A stretch of 64,000 nt of DNA, from NCBI RefSeq assembly GCF_963676685.1, contig NC_092349.1, positions 35,384,293-35,448,292 on the forward strand. The letters run 5' to 3'. Position 1 is the first letter of the stretch; each line of letters begins with the position of its first letter. Below, in pieces: positions 11,181-22,739 of this stretch. The notes below the pieces were generated by a model. It was not told the DNA's origin, did not search any database, and was given only the letters and a program-made list of their open reading frames with translations. The position numbers and the translations under genes are program-made. This DNA is from Mytilus edulis. Lineage: Eukaryota; Mollusca; Bivalvia; Mytilida; Mytilidae.

Positions 11181-12505
11181 AGCGTCTCATATATGTATGA
11201 TTCCTCATCTCTGTGTGTTTGCATGTGATTCTGAACATTTTGTTTACTGGCAAAGCTTTTCTTGCATACATTACACTCGAACATTTGTTTTTCATTTGTA
11301 TGTATTTTTGAGTGTCTTTTTAAAGTCCCACTTTCAGTGAATTTTTTTCCACATAAATTGCATTCATATGGCTTTTCACCTGTATGTCTTCTCATATGTG
11401 TCTTCAATGTGTGCTTTTGTGTAACTTTTATTCCACATATGCTGCATGTGTAAGGCTTTTCATGATTAGACACAATAGTAGAATGGGTTCTCAAATGCAC
11501 TGTCAAGTTTGCATTGCGGCTGAATTTTTTCCCACATAAATTACATGCATAGGGTTTTTCACCTGTATGTGTAGTCACGTGTGAACTGAGGTGCTCTTTA
11601 CGCCGGAATGATTTTTCACATAGATCACATTTGAACGGTTTTGCATCAGAATGAGTTTCCCGGTGTAACTTTAGGTCCCAAGCTGTTGTATATCTGTTCC
11701 GACAAATCTCGCAATAAAAGTTTCTTTCACCAGTATGTGTTTTCCTATGTCTATTCAATACACCTTTTCTATTAAAACCTTTACCACAAATTTCACATTC
11801 ATATGACGTGTCGCCTGTATGAATTTTCATGTGTATTGACAAGTCATCACTCCATACAAATGATTTCTCACAAATATCACATTTGTGACGAGGATCTGTA
11901 TGCTTTAACATATGTTTGAACAATTTGTTTTGCCAAAAATAACCTTGACCACAAATTTCACATTTGAAAGGTTTTTCGCCTGCATGTACATTTCTTTCAT
12001 GTGTTCGTAAATTATTACGACGACGGAACATTTTACTGCAAAATTGACAAGGAAAAGGCTTTTCATCAGAATGAGTTGTCATGTGACCCAATAAAACACT
12101 TTTGTAAGGAAACCCTCTACCACAGACATTGCATTTAAATGCCTTTTCACCGTTGTGCATTTTCATATGAGTCTTCAAGTTATCAGTCTGAGTAAATGTT
12201 TTGCCGCAAGTTTCACATTTATATGGTCTGTCCTCAGTGTATTTTTGAAAGATTGTCTTAGAAAAATCGTTTTCTGATAATAACTCATTACATGTATTGG
12301 ATTGAATAGGATCTTCTTCTGAATCCTCTTTTAAAGCCTCATCATTTTCAAAAATATAAGTATAGCATGGTTTATTATTATCCATATCAGTATGATCAGT
12401 TTTGTCATGTTTGTATGGCTCTCCATTCCTGTCAATATCAAAACTGTAAGGCATTCCATCCATAGCTAGCTTGATTTCATCCACAACTGGTACAGGTATT
12501 TCCAT
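11135..12505 (-). CDS. Poly-C2H2 zinc-finger protein (12 fingers)
   Basis: 456 residues in one exon, likely a nuclear sequence-specific DNA-binding regulator. The first ~94 residues are acidic and polar with no BTB, KRAB or ZAD signature. Twelve C2H2 fingers follow from about residue 95 to 433, each C-x2-C-x12-H-x3/4-H. Several linkers are canonical TGEKP (for example before fingers 9 and 11), but others are altered (HTDPRH, HTGDTS, HSDAKP, and the longer HSTIVSNHEKP), which suggests mixed affinity along the array. An acceptor TTTTTAATTTTTAG precedes the coding exon on the minus strand (exon 5' end at 12572), so an upstream non-coding exon is expected. A donor-like AGCAG/GTAATT near 19830 is one unproven candidate. 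The coding frame ends early at a frameshift compared with finger remnants downstream. Orthology cannot be assigned from fingers alone. Confidence 0.9.
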   Translation of the reverse strand: MEIPVPVVDEIKLAMDGMPYSFDIDRNGEPYKHDKTDHTDMDNNKPCYTYIFENDEALKEDSEEDPIQSNTCNELLSENDFSKTIFQKYTEDRPYKCETCGKTFTQTDNLKTHMKMHNGEKAFKCNVCGRGFPYKSVLLGHMTTHSDEKPFPCQFCSKMFRRRNNLRTHERNVHAGEKPFKCEICGQGYFWQNKLFKHMLKHTDPRHKCDICEKSFVWSDDLSIHMKIHTGDTSYECEICGKGFNRKGVLNRHRKTHTGERNFYCEICRNRYTTAWDLKLHRETHSDAKPFKCDLCEKSFRRKEHLSSHVTTHTGEKPYACNLCGKKFSRNANLTVHLRTHSTIVSNHEKPYTCSICGIKVTQKHTLKTHMRRHTGEKPYECNLCGKKFTESGTLKRHSKIHTNEKQMFECNVCKKSFASKQNVQNHMQTHRDEESYIYETLMGNVLPLMGNCMDT

Positions 12506-12572
12506 CTTTTTCTAATTGTTGATTAAGGACTCTTTTAAACAACATACAAGATGTGTTTCAAGTCTTTTAGAC
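12506..12572 (-). other. 5' untranslated part of the zinc-finger coding exon
   Basis: On the minus strand, a pyrimidine-rich stretch ending TTTTTAG meets GTCTAAAAGACTTG at 12572. The 67 nt between this acceptor and the ATG contain no other ATG in frame. The first exon lies upstream and was not identified. Confidence 0.5.
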
Positions 12573-13080
12573 CTAAAAATTAAAAAAAAAAGTAATATTG
12601 TTAATTTTGATTTTTTTTATTGTTAATCAATATTATCAATGATTCTTATATATGACATGCTTTATTCGCCTTTTGAATAAACATGATAAACCCATGCTCT
12701 AAATCCAATAAAAATTAGTTTGCACATTTGAATATTGACTAAGAACTCCAGAATTATGAATTTTATCAAATTAGAATGCACGACTATCACTCGGGCAAAA
12801 ATAATCACGAAATCAACGTTTACAAAATGTCTATCAATACTATTTAGTCCAGTGTATCCATGCACAGTACCTTAAACACTTGGCTTCAGTTTGGTAATCT
12901 GGACCAGCATATGCATGATAGTTTAATTATTTTAATTTAAGCAAATTTCCATTGACTTAGAAAATGATAATGTCAGTGGCGCATCCATGTACTTTAAACA
13001 CACTCTTAAGCTTGTTCTTCTATAAGTTCTAGACTGGAAGCAATCTTGGGGCCATTAAGAATTTAGATCCTGTTTTACAT

Positions 13081-13189
13081 CAGGGGGGGGGGGGGGGGGG
13101 TTCCAACTATATGCTCCCATTCAAATGCATTGATTGTCCAAAAAAAGGGGGGTTCCAACCCCAGAACCCCTCCCCTGGATCCGCCACTG
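13081..13189. mobile_element. Short GC-rich DNA transposon, deleted copy
   Basis: This has the same right end CTGGATCCGCCACTG and the same central CATTCAAATGCATTGATTGT as the elements at 10584 and 28377. The left end has collapsed to CA plus a long G run. No target duplication is visible. Confidence 0.7.
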
Positions 13190-13194
13190 TAAGT

Positions 13195-13445
13195 TCAGTG
13201 GACTGTTAAATTGGGATATATATACAAATGTAAACTCTAACTTAGTTTGGAAAGATCATATTATAGGGAACATGTATACTAAGTTTCTAGTTGATTGGAC
13301 TTCAATTTCATCAAAAACTACCTTGACCAAAAACTTTAACCTCAAGATGGACAGACGGAGGGACAAATGATGGAACGGACAAACGAACGGATGCACAGAC
13401 TAGAAAACAAAATGCCCCTTTACCGTGTTTACTATCATAGGTGGG
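13195..13445 (-). repeat. Dispersed repeat 'G' (GTCC-rich), reverse copy
   Basis: Reverse complement of the sequence at 13928-14230 and 47250-47565. Shared signatures are ATGGGCATTATGTTT, a GTCC/GTTC-rich stretch, CCAATCAA.TTGAAACTTAGT, ACATGTTCCCTAT and GGTCCACTGAACATAG. Confidence 0.75.
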
Positions 13446-13664
13446 ACATAAAAAACACTTAGTATGTTTATGGGAAAGACAGATAACTCATATAACTGTT
13501 TGTTTAAAGTAAAATAATTAAACTATCATGCATATGCTGGTCCAGATTACCAAATTGAAGCCAAGTGTTTAACATGTTTAAGGTACTGTGCATGGATACA
13601 CTAGTACTGGACTAAATAGTATTGATAGACATTTTGTAAACGTTGATGAAGTACATCCATAGTT

Positions 13665-14603
13665 AGTCAGGGGTACTACTTGTGTCACTGGGCATAGTTT
13701 TATTTACTTGAAGAAGTAAATATTAATATACTTTAATATAAGTAAATTTGTCGTATACTTATACATGTCATTGTATATGTACATTTGTTGTACAAGGGTA
13801 TTTTATTTCCTTGTATAGGTAAACAAAATTTTGGTTTAGTTATGTCCCTTAGACATTCAGATTGTTTTACTTAAAACATTGTTAAACAAGTAAAAAGTAT
13901 TTCCATATCTTCTTTCTTGAATTTTTAGGCCCAATTTATGGGCATTATGTTTGCTGGTCTGTGCATGCTTCCGTTCATCCGTTCCTCAGTGTGTCAGTTC
14001 ATCCATTTTTCCCGCTTTAGGTTAAACATGTTAAAGTTTTTGGTGGTGGTAGTTTTGGATGAAGTCATAGTCCAATCAACTTGAAACTTAGTAAACATGT
14101 TCCCTATGATATGATCTTTCCAATTTTAATGCCTAATTAGAGATTTTATCCCATTTTTAAGGTCCACTGAACATAGCAAATGATAGTGCGAATGGGACAT
14201 CCATGTACTTTTTTTGTTCATTCTTGTTTAGGCTATGCTTTGCTCTAATATAATTTTTAATTGCATGCCCTTTGCAGATGTCTTTACTATTCATTTAAAT
14301 TTAATTTCATGGACAATAAAAATCTCATTTGTCTGTTATCTTCAGACAATATCAGAGCACTGCTCATTTTCAAGACCCTAATGGGCATTTTTTGAAGGCT
14401 TTGCACAAATACTTACACATTGTAATATTTTTGTCCAATTAGTTCCTTTGTTGAATTAAGGAGATGAAACATTGCACTTACATGTATACAAGTAAACTTT
14501 TGAGAAAATTGAAGGGAGATTAATATTCAAACATTATAATTTACTTCATAAAAGTAAAAATTTAAAGTAAATAAAGATTACTTGTACAAGTAGAACCCCG
14601 GAC
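13665..14603. mobile_element. Non-autonomous transposon 'F' copy 1 with nested repeat
   Basis: Left end GTCAGGGGTACTACTTGTG, right end near CTTGTACAAGTAGAACCCC, which is inverted. The interior matches 16849-18083. A copy of repeat 'G' (13928-14230) sits inside. At 14277-14310 the sequence GATGTCTTTACTATTCATTT is an uninterrupted version of the site that carries a miniature element in copy 2. Confidence 0.7.
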
Positions 14604-14699
14604 TGGCTGTACCCATTTCGAGTTCTTACACATTCTGAATTAATTTATTTGTAATTCATATGACACTTCACATGTTTAAATTTTAAAACCTGCTGTAAT

Positions 14700-15580
14700 T
14701 GAACCTGTCCCAAGTCAGGAGCTTCTTATTCCTTTCTTCATGTTCAAAGTCTTGTATGTTTTTTTCTTCATTTTAGTTCATTTAATTTATATGTTTCGTA
14801 GTTTAGTGTGACATCTATTTTCACTGAACTAATCATGCTTATACCATGTTACAGCATGTATACACATTTTCGTTTTAACAGTGGCCAGCTTCTGACCACC
14901 TCTGTGAGTGTAATTTTCTCGCTGTGTTGAAGACCTATTCATGCTAATTGTGGCCACTGTTTTCTACTCATTGGTAAGGTTGTTGTCTAATTCACACATT
15001 CCATATTTCCATTCTCAACTTTATTCATAAGAACTCCATTAAAACTTTTGTCATTGGTTCATGTTTGTCAGTAATTATTTTTCCTAAGGGAGCTACCATT
15101 TGATTTTTAGGGGGGGGGGGGGCTTTTTTTTTAGTTGTAATCCCTGTCCTGCATTTTTTTTTTACTCTATTCGGTCCTGCCTTTTTTTTTACTTGTTTAT
15201 CCTGCCTTTTTTTACACAAATTGTCATCCTGCCTTTTTTTTTACCAGGTTGCTCATCCTGCCTTTTTTTTTTACTCAAAACTCCTGTCCTGCCTATTTTT
15301 TTCAAATTTCATCCTAGCCCCCCCCCCCCCCCATAAAAATCAAATGGTAGCTCCCTAAATTGCTTGATATAAATTAGGCGGCTAGTTTTCTCAGTTGAAT
15401 ATTGACAATGACATATTTTTTTATGTCAGAGCATTATAGCCAACTATCAGTATGGGCTTTTCTCATTTTTGAAGGTCATGCATGCGCCCAGTTACCTAAT
15501 AATTACTAACATCGTGTGCACCTCACTTGAACTTTGATGGATAAAGTCTCATTTGACATTGGCAATCATAGCACTTTTTT
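14700..15580. repeat. Diverged repeat 'E' copy interrupted by a miniature transposon
   Basis: Pieces such as CCTGTCCCAAGTCAGGAGC (about 14706), GGCGGCTAGTTTTCTC (about 15378) and CATTGGCAATCATAGCAC (about 15559) appear in the order of repeat 'E'. The element at 15088-15355 splits it. Confidence 0.55.
15088..15355. mobile_element. Miniature transposon with 3-bp TAA duplication
   Basis: The terminal inverted repeats run GGGAGCTACCATTTGATTTT then a G run on the left, and a C run then ATAAAAATCAAATGGTAGCT on the right. A TAA flanks each side (15085-15087 and 15356-15358), as in PIF/Harbinger-type elements. The interior is a tandem of CCTGCCTTTTTTTTTAC-like units. The related terminal pattern at 26802-27050 suggests a wider family. 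Confidence 0.8.
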
Positions 15581-16848
15581 TTTTTATCTTAAAAAATACT
15601 TATGAGAGTAATCATGGTACATTTTTGTAATAGAACTATTCTAAAAATAAAACTTAAATTTTCTGAATCAGATATTAATAATTCTTGAAAATGGAATATT
15701 GCACAATGATTAATAAAGTTTGTTTATTTTCCAGATAAAAATATTAAACATACTTCCTGTCTCTTCAGGGTGGGCCTAACCATCTGCCACTACAAATCAA
15801 GACCTTCAGGTGTACACGGTTTACCTAAAAGGAAAATAAATATTCTGAAAACTAAAACCAATATGATCAAGGTGATAAAAAGTATGATTCAAAATTAAAT
15901 TTAAATTGTAATTGAGTTTGATTGAATTTATACCTTTATAACATTTAAACTTTAACAGTATTGGTGTTATTCTTATAGAAAAGACGTCAATTATTGAATT
16001 TTATTCATGTTCTTTCCGTTTTATGAATTCAGAGTTATATCCCTTTGTACAACGTATTGGCATGATTGTCTATGAATTTCTGTTTTTGTTATTTGTTTGT
16101 GTAGTTTCAGGGTTATTTATTTATAAATTTAAACAACTCTTAAACGATTGAAAAAGAAAATAATGTCAGCCATGTACATGTAGTTGTGAAGAAAAATAAA
16201 GAACTCTTTTGTCAACACTTTCTTTTATATATATATGTCATATATGATACATGTATGTTCTGTCCATTCTTTTTTCTTTTTTTCAAATGAAAAAGTTTTG
16301 TTAGCAGCATCTTTCTGTCTGTCTTTATTTTTTTGTGTATTAAAGATGTGGAATCGATGTGAATGTGTGTATTAAAGATGTAGAATAGATGTGAATGTAT
16401 GCATTTGACATGACTCTGTACTTATGCTTCCCCTCATTGTGTTGTTTGCATTATCTTTCATATTTGCTTTGACCGTGTGTCTTTTTATGTTTATTTGATA
16501 CATATTACGTGGAGCTTTACTTGCACATCTGGCTATTGTGTTATTGTTCTATTAAAAAAAATTGTATCCTGGTCTTTCATATTTGCTAATGCTTTGCCTA
16601 TATGTATATGCTCATTTGTGTTTCTTTTATACATATTGACATGTATGTTTTTTTTAAGGAGAAATACAAAATTAACCTATCATCATGGCTATGGACAGCA
16701 AGAAAGTAATGTAAACTACCAATTTACTAATCTAATCTGACGTTGTCTTGCATTATAGGGAGACAAATCCTAAAACTTACAAATTTAGACATTCTGACGT
16801 TAAATGCGAGATTCTATGTTAGAGCCATGTTGATCTGGCCATTCGGTT
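15581..16848. other. AT-rich spacer without a supported gene
   Basis: There is a short duplication of TGTATTAAAGATGTGGAAT / TGTATTAAAGATGTAGAAT at about 16336 and 16370. A candidate splice site in the direction of the zinc-finger gene lies near 15833 but has no partner. Open frames here are low-complexity. Confidence 0.4.
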
Positions 16849-18083
16849 CAAGGGGTACAAGTTGTACAAGTAACGTTCATTTGTAAACTTGAAAAAGTAA
16901 TATTAATATACTTTTATAAGAACATGTGTAGGATACTTATACAAGTGTATTTTATTTACTTGTATAGGTAAAAAAAATATCTGTCCCTTTTTAATACATT
17001 CAAATTTTCTTTACTTATATAAATTAAAAAGTCATCCTACATGTATCTTCTTTTCTTGAAGTCTTATGATTTCTTTGCTCTTTTTTGTCTGCACTTTACA
17101 GATGTCTTTACTATTTATGAGGCTCCCACAGGGTACCCCCTAAGGTCGCAAGATCACTTTTAAATTCGTAGAGAGGTTGTATTTAATGGAAATGTACAGG
17201 TCGCAGGTCGTTTTTTCCCGACAAAGAGGATGGATGTCGGTTGGAAGTCGTTTTTTCCAAATTTTACAGGTCGCAGGTCGTTTTGAGAAGTCCCTCAGGT
17301 TGGAAGTCGCCTCTAAAAAGCCCAGAAGTCGCAGGTCGTGTTTGACCCTGTGGGAGCCTCATTTATTTTATAGTGTAATTTCATGGACAATGAAAATCCA
17401 ATTTGTCTGTTATCTTCAGAACACTGTTCATTTACAAGCCCCCAAGGAGCTATTTAACCCGCCACATTATCTATGTATGTGCCTGTCCCAAGTCAGGAGC
17501 CTGTAATTCAGTGGTTGTAGTTCGTTTATGTGTTACATATTTGTTTTTCGTTCATTTTTTTATATCAATAAGGCAGTTAGTTTTCTCGTTTGAATTGCTT
17601 ACATTGTCTTATAGGGGCCTTTTATAGCTGACTATGCCGTATGGGCTTTGCTCATTGTTGAAGGCCATACAGTGACCTATAGTTGTTTTAAATGTCTGTG
17701 TCATTTTGGTCTCTTGTGGACAGTTGTCTCATTGGCAATTATACCACATCTTCTTTTTTTATATTTTTCAAGGCCTTGTGCAAATACTAAAAATTTTTGC
17801 ACAATCAGTTTCTTTGTTGAATTAATGAGATGAAACATTGAACTATAACAAAAATTACCAGCTTACCTGGGAAAAATCATTAAAGGCATGTTTTTACATA
17901 GATCTCACATGTCTCAAAACTTAAGATTTTTTGGGGGATCGTAAAAATAAATCACTTATTATACAAGTGAATTTTTGGGAAAATTAAGGGGAGATTTTGC
18001 AAACATTATAATTAACTTGTATTATAAGTATATTTTTACTTCTTCAATAAAGATTACTTGTACATGTATATAGTACCCCTGAC
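16849..18083. mobile_element. Non-autonomous transposon 'F' copy 2 with two nested insertions
   Basis: Inverted ends: AAGGGGTACAAGTTGTACAA on the left and a degenerate complement ending ATAGTACCCCTGAC on the right. The interior aligns with 13665-14603 but is broken by a miniature element (17119-17360) and by a repeat 'E' copy (17450-17760). Confidence 0.7.
17119..17360. mobile_element. Miniature transposon with GAGGCTCCCACAGGG ends
   Basis: Perfect 15-bp inverted ends, GAGGCTCCCACAGGG and CCCTGTGGGAGCCTC, with a direct ATTTAT on both sides (17113-17118 and 17361-17366). The interior repeats a GGTCGCAGGTCGTTTT-like unit about four times. The paralogous uninterrupted site near 14285 supports real insertion. 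Confidence 0.85.
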
Positions 18084-18122
18084 TCAGTGACTGGCCTGAA
18101 TGTGCTTTGTCTACATGCCTTT

Positions 18123-19432
18123 TTAGCTCACCTGGCCGAACGGCCAAGTGAGCTTTTCTCATCACTTGGCGTCTGGCGTCCGGCGTCGTCTGTCGTCGTT
18201 GTCCTGCGTTAACTTTTACAAAAATCTTCTCCTCTGAAACTACTGGGCCAAATTTAACCAAACTTGGCCACAATCATCATTGGGGTATCTAGTTTAAAAA
18301 ATGTGTCCAGTGATCCGGCCAACCAACCAAGATGGCCGCCATGGCTAAAAATAGAACATAGGGGTAAAATGCAGTTTTTGGCTTATAACTCAAAAACCAA
18401 AGCATTTAGAGCAAATCTGACATGGGGTAATATTGTTCATCAGGTCAAGATCTATCTGTCCTGAAATTTTCAGATGAATCAGACATTTCGTTGTTGGGTT
18501 GCTGCCCCTGAAATGGTAATTTTAAGGAAATTTTGCTGTTTTTGGTTATTATCTTGAATATTATTATAGATAGAGATAATCTGTAAACAGAAATAATGTT
18601 CAGCAAAGTAAGATCTACAAATAAGTCAACATGACCAAAATGGTCAGTTGACCACTTTAGGAGTTATTGCCCTTTATAGTCAATTTTTAACCATTTTTCA
18701 TAAATCTTAGTAATCTTTTAGAAAAATCTTCTCCTCTGAAACTACTGGGCCAAATTTAACCAAACTTGGCCATAACCATCATTGGGGTATCTAGTTTAAA
18801 AAATGTGTCCGGTGACCCGCCCAACAAACCAAGATGGCCGCCATGGCTAAAAATAGAACATGGGGTAAAATGCAGTTTTTGGCTTAAATACATTTGTAAC
18901 TCAAAAACCAAAGCATTTAGAGCAAATCTGACAGGAAGTAAAATTGTTGATCAGGTCACGATCTATCTGCCCTGGAATTTTCAGATGAATCGGATAATCG
19001 GTTGTTAGGTTGCTGCCCCTGAATTGGTAATTTTGAGGAAATTTTGCTGTTTTTTTGTTATTATCTTGAATATTATTATAGATAGAGATAAACTGTAAAC
19101 AGCAATAATGTACAGCAAAGTAAGAACTAAAAGTAAGTCAGTATTACCAAAATAGTCAATTGACCCCCTAAGGAGTTATTGCCCTTCATAGTAAATTTTT
19201 AACAATTTTCTTAAAATTTGAAGATTTTCAATAACATTTTCCACAGAAAGTACTGTTATAGATAGAGATAATTGTAAGCAGCAAGAATGTTTAGTAAAGT
19301 AAGATCTACAAACACATCACCATCACCAAAACACAATTTTGTCATGAATCCATCTGTGTCCATTGTTTAATATTCACATCATTTTCACATAGACCAAGGT
19401 GAGCGACACAGGCTCTTTAAAGCCTCTAGTTA
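18123..19432. repeat. Large dispersed repeat starting TTTTAGCTCACCTGGCC
   Basis: The start forms a hairpin (AGCTCACCTGGCC with GGCCAAGTGAGCT) followed by a GGCGTC-rich stretch. Two internal direct copies of about 500 bp (from about 18220 and 18725) share CTCCTCTGAAACTACTGGGC, AAGATGGCCGCCATGGCTAA and TCAAAAACCAAAGCATTTAG. The right end reads AAGGTGAGCGACACAGGCTC then TTTAAAGCCTCTAG. I recognise this as a repeat widespread in mollusc genomes. Open frames (for example 18264-18464) are shadows. Confidence 0.8.
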
Positions 19433-20299
19433 TGTTTCTTTGTTACATGTATATAATATGATGTGGTTCTGTACTTATACATCAAGTCGTTGTGTTCCTG
19501 GCATCCCAGAAAAAAATTAAAATAGCCTTGCCAGACATCATGTAATTATTGTGTTATTTACTATCATAATGGTAAATTTGTGCATTCTTGTCTATAGTTT
19601 TTGCTAATATCATGAATATGCTTGGTCTATAAGCCATTTTGTGCTTCTTTGTTACTATAGTTCACAAGAAGAACCAGAATATTTCTAATTTGTACCAAGA
19701 GAAATATAAAATATTGCTATATGGGCATGCCATAGTTATTTGTTTAACAAACAATAAAAGAAAATATTTGTTAAAGATTGCATTATTCTAACATAAAATG
19801 AAATATATAAAATGAAAAAGTGAATAATTACCTGCTAGTTTAGCTCTACAGTTGTTTTACTTTTCTTGTAGCTTGTACACGTATCAGTCAGTTGATGTAA
19901 ATTTCATTTGTAACATACGCTTCTTTGGTAAAATAACAAAGGGAGATAATTCAAATTATATTACTATGGTACGCACAATTGACAAAAAGAATCAGCATGG
20001 TAGTCTAAATGATAAACTCATGATCACTCATCATACGTGAACGTCTAATTATAAAAGATTATTTCTTCTGTGCGTCTACCATTAATATCTTTACATTTTT
20101 TGTTCAGGTAGTTAACTAAGTAAAAGCTTTCATAGCGAAATGAACTATTTTTTTGAAGACTCACCAAAATGTATGTTGTATGATATGGATATGTACATGT
20201 ATTTGATCCCAACATGTTACAATATTATTTAGATCAATACACATGCTGTAAATTATATTTATAAATCATTTATTTGTAAATATCGCATATCTGCTCACT

Positions 20300-20525
20300 G
20301 TTTGAATATAGAAGAGGGTCTGGATGGGGAAAAGGGGGGGGGGGGGGAGTATGTTATTCTGTAAACATTTAATTTTCACCCCTTTTTTCTCTAATCTTTA
20401 AAAAAAAATAACCCCTTTTTTCTCTAATCTTTATTTTTTTGCCCCTTATTCTCTAATCTTCATTTTTAAGGGCATTATTCTTTAATCATTTAACCTCATC
20501 CAAACCCCCATAGAAACTGGTCGAT
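20300..20525. repeat. Low-complexity CCCCTTTTTTCTCTAATCTT repeat
   Basis: Four imperfect units of the CCCCTTTTTTCTCTAATCTT type, next to a G run at 20333-20348. Confidence 0.7.
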
Positions 20526-20637
20526 TTTATAATATTGAGAGACATCTGAGACTTTGTAATATGTGTGATAAACATGTAATTGCAGTCTGATGAATATTAT
20601 TTTTTTTTCATTTTAGTATGTGAAAAGCTAAGTATAC

Positions 20638-21650
20638 ATGGTATAATGAACTTCGAAAGAAATTTACCAAACCATATTATTGGAGAAAACCTGCGAATTT
20701 TAAACTCATACAACTGCTATCTGTTCATAATGTAAAGGAGCTTAACAATTTAGGGAAGTTTTTATTTCTGGCCGAGAAGGCACGTAATTAATTAATTTCA
20801 TCATTATACATTAATGCTTACTATGGGTTATGTTTTATCATACTCTGCTGTACTGTTATATGGGTATACTTATACTTATTTGATTATTTGACTAAATGTT
20901 TAAATGTAAATATATTTCACTGATGTAATTGCATATTAGTTAATTGGCATGGAAGCTGATCATGGAATATGGAAAGGCACTAGCTGGCTATACGGTTACA
21001 TATGACACATATGGAAATGTAATGTTCAATAATAAAAAAAAATATAGGAGATTTATTGCAGAATTATATAGTTGGGAAAGTACTGAACCAGTAAATTACG
21101 AAAATCAATGTAACAATAATATTTGACGGTGTCTACGTTTACCAAAAGGTATTAACTACAAAAATTTTAAGAAAAACTTGGAATTCGAAGAATATTTTAA
21201 TATTTTGGACTTTAAAGACGCTATTGTTTTTTGTCGATTTAGAACGACTAATACTAAGCTGCCGATTGAAACAGGAAGATGGCAAAACGTGATCAGACTC
21301 GGAAAACCGCTTTTGCAGTCTATGTAACAATCGACAAATAGGTGACGAATATCATTTTATATTTGAATGCAATTTTTTCCATCAAAAACGCAAAGAGTTT
21401 TTAACTGCATATTTTACAAAACGGCAAAATACAGTTAAATTCTCTGAACTTATGTCAAGTACAAGAAAACCAGTTCTGAAGAAGCTTTGTTCTTTTATAA
21501 AAAATATAAATACTAGTGTTTGTACTCCTGGCTTGTAACTTTTGTAACCTCTCTCGCTTGTTTTGTACATATTGTAAATATTTATTGTTGTATTTGTTAT
21601 CTCTGTACCGATGTAATGCATTGGCTTTATGAGAATAAAGATATATATAC
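20638..21650 (+). pseudogene. Non-LTR retrotransposon ORF2 C-terminal remnant
   Basis: Translation in shifting frames gives the end of a LINE-type reverse-transcriptase protein: WYNELRKKFTKPYYWRKPAN at about 20640-20700, FCRFRTTNTKLPIETGRWQN at about 21230-21288, then after a frameshift a cysteine-histidine cluster (CSLC, then GDEYHFIFEC) and FFHQKRKEF, and a terminal piece FSELMSSTRKPVLKKLCSFI up to about 21510. Several stops and frameshifts show it is dead. The 20944-21126 frame lies within and could be a diverged internal piece. The end GAGAATAAAGATATATATA may be the element's 3' terminus. Confidence 0.7.
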
Positions 21651-21659
21651 CATGGTTAC

Positions 21660-22334
21660 ATTGCCGCGTTATTTATACATTATATAGGTTTATGACCCCT
21701 TCTGTGGCCTGTGAAGTATGAACCGTTTTCAAACTGCAATGGTATCAAAACAGCAAAGATAATGAGAAATAAAGATGGTCCTTTTTGTACATATACCAAG
21801 GGGAAATTTCGTGCAAAGCATAATTATTTATAGTTTCATTGCATTTAATAAAAAAAGGGAATTTGGTGAAAATAAAATCAAGAATTTGGTAGAAAATACA
21901 CAGATTTTAATACAGAGACTTAACTTTTGTTATAAAATTTGAAACATAGTTTACTCACTTAATTGTTTTCTACAATGATATTTTTTTTTATAAATACTGT
22001 TTTAAAAACTTGAATACTAAGAATGTTCTAGCTCTTGGCACAGACGGTTTAAAACAGACTTTATTATTTGATTGTTTACTTAGTCATCAATGCTCTTCAC
22101 ACACAATCTATATTCAGATTCTCTACGATAACCTAAGGATCATTCAAAAAAGTTTGATTAAAATTGGTTCACATGGTTCAGTAGTTTCAGTTAGAAGATC
22201 TTACACTGAACCAATCGATAAGTAATTTAAGTCGAATACTGTTGGGCAAACTACTTAAAGTCATAATAAACGAGTGACCGGTGAAAAATAATGTTATTCT
22301 AATTCTTGAACCAATGCATACAAACATCTTTAAC
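21660..22334. other. AT-rich spacer, no gene seen
   Basis: The 71-codon frame at 22010-22225 has no recognisable domain and no splice support. No repeats were identified here. Confidence 0.4.
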
Positions 22335-22739
22335 TTAGTCTCCTGTGCACGATTTTGTCAATTTTTTTGCCTAAATTTCGTATAATCGTCAATTTTTTTT
22401 TTCAATCGGTCACTGTTGATGTGAAAATATGGCAGGTAATTAAAGTTCGTGTTTTGAAGCCGAAGTTTACCGATTGTCACCTGTTTGTCAACAATAAACA
22501 AAAAAGGTATTGGATATTGAGCACGTGTTTAACATATACATGCAATCAGCTAATAGTTTATTTTAAGGACATCCATGCGTATTGCGATCACCGGATTTTT
22601 ACGAGATAGGTCACATGCACTAAGGTCACTTTGCATACGTAAAATATGTCGGGAAATTGCTTCCTTCCAATCAAAATAAAGTAAACATTTTCTAAATATG
22701 AACACATGAAATATGGCATGGTTTTGGTTGCAAAAAATC

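Larger units (their letters stand above)
12813..13647. repeat. 130-bp inverted repeat with about 560-bp spacer
   Basis: The left arm (12813-12940, containing CCAGTGTATCCATGCACAGT and GGACCAGCATATGCATGATA) is matched by its reverse complement at 13504-13647. The spacer holds the third GC-rich miniature transposon (13081-13189) and a reverse copy of another repeat (13195-13445). The arms could be ends of one composite element or a local inverted duplication. Confidence 0.8.

Noticed and set aside
18264..19008. Pair of similar open frames (NVSSDPANQPRWPPWLKIEH type)
   Set aside because: They are two internal direct copies of one non-coding dispersed repeat. The similarity reflects the repeat, not a protein family.
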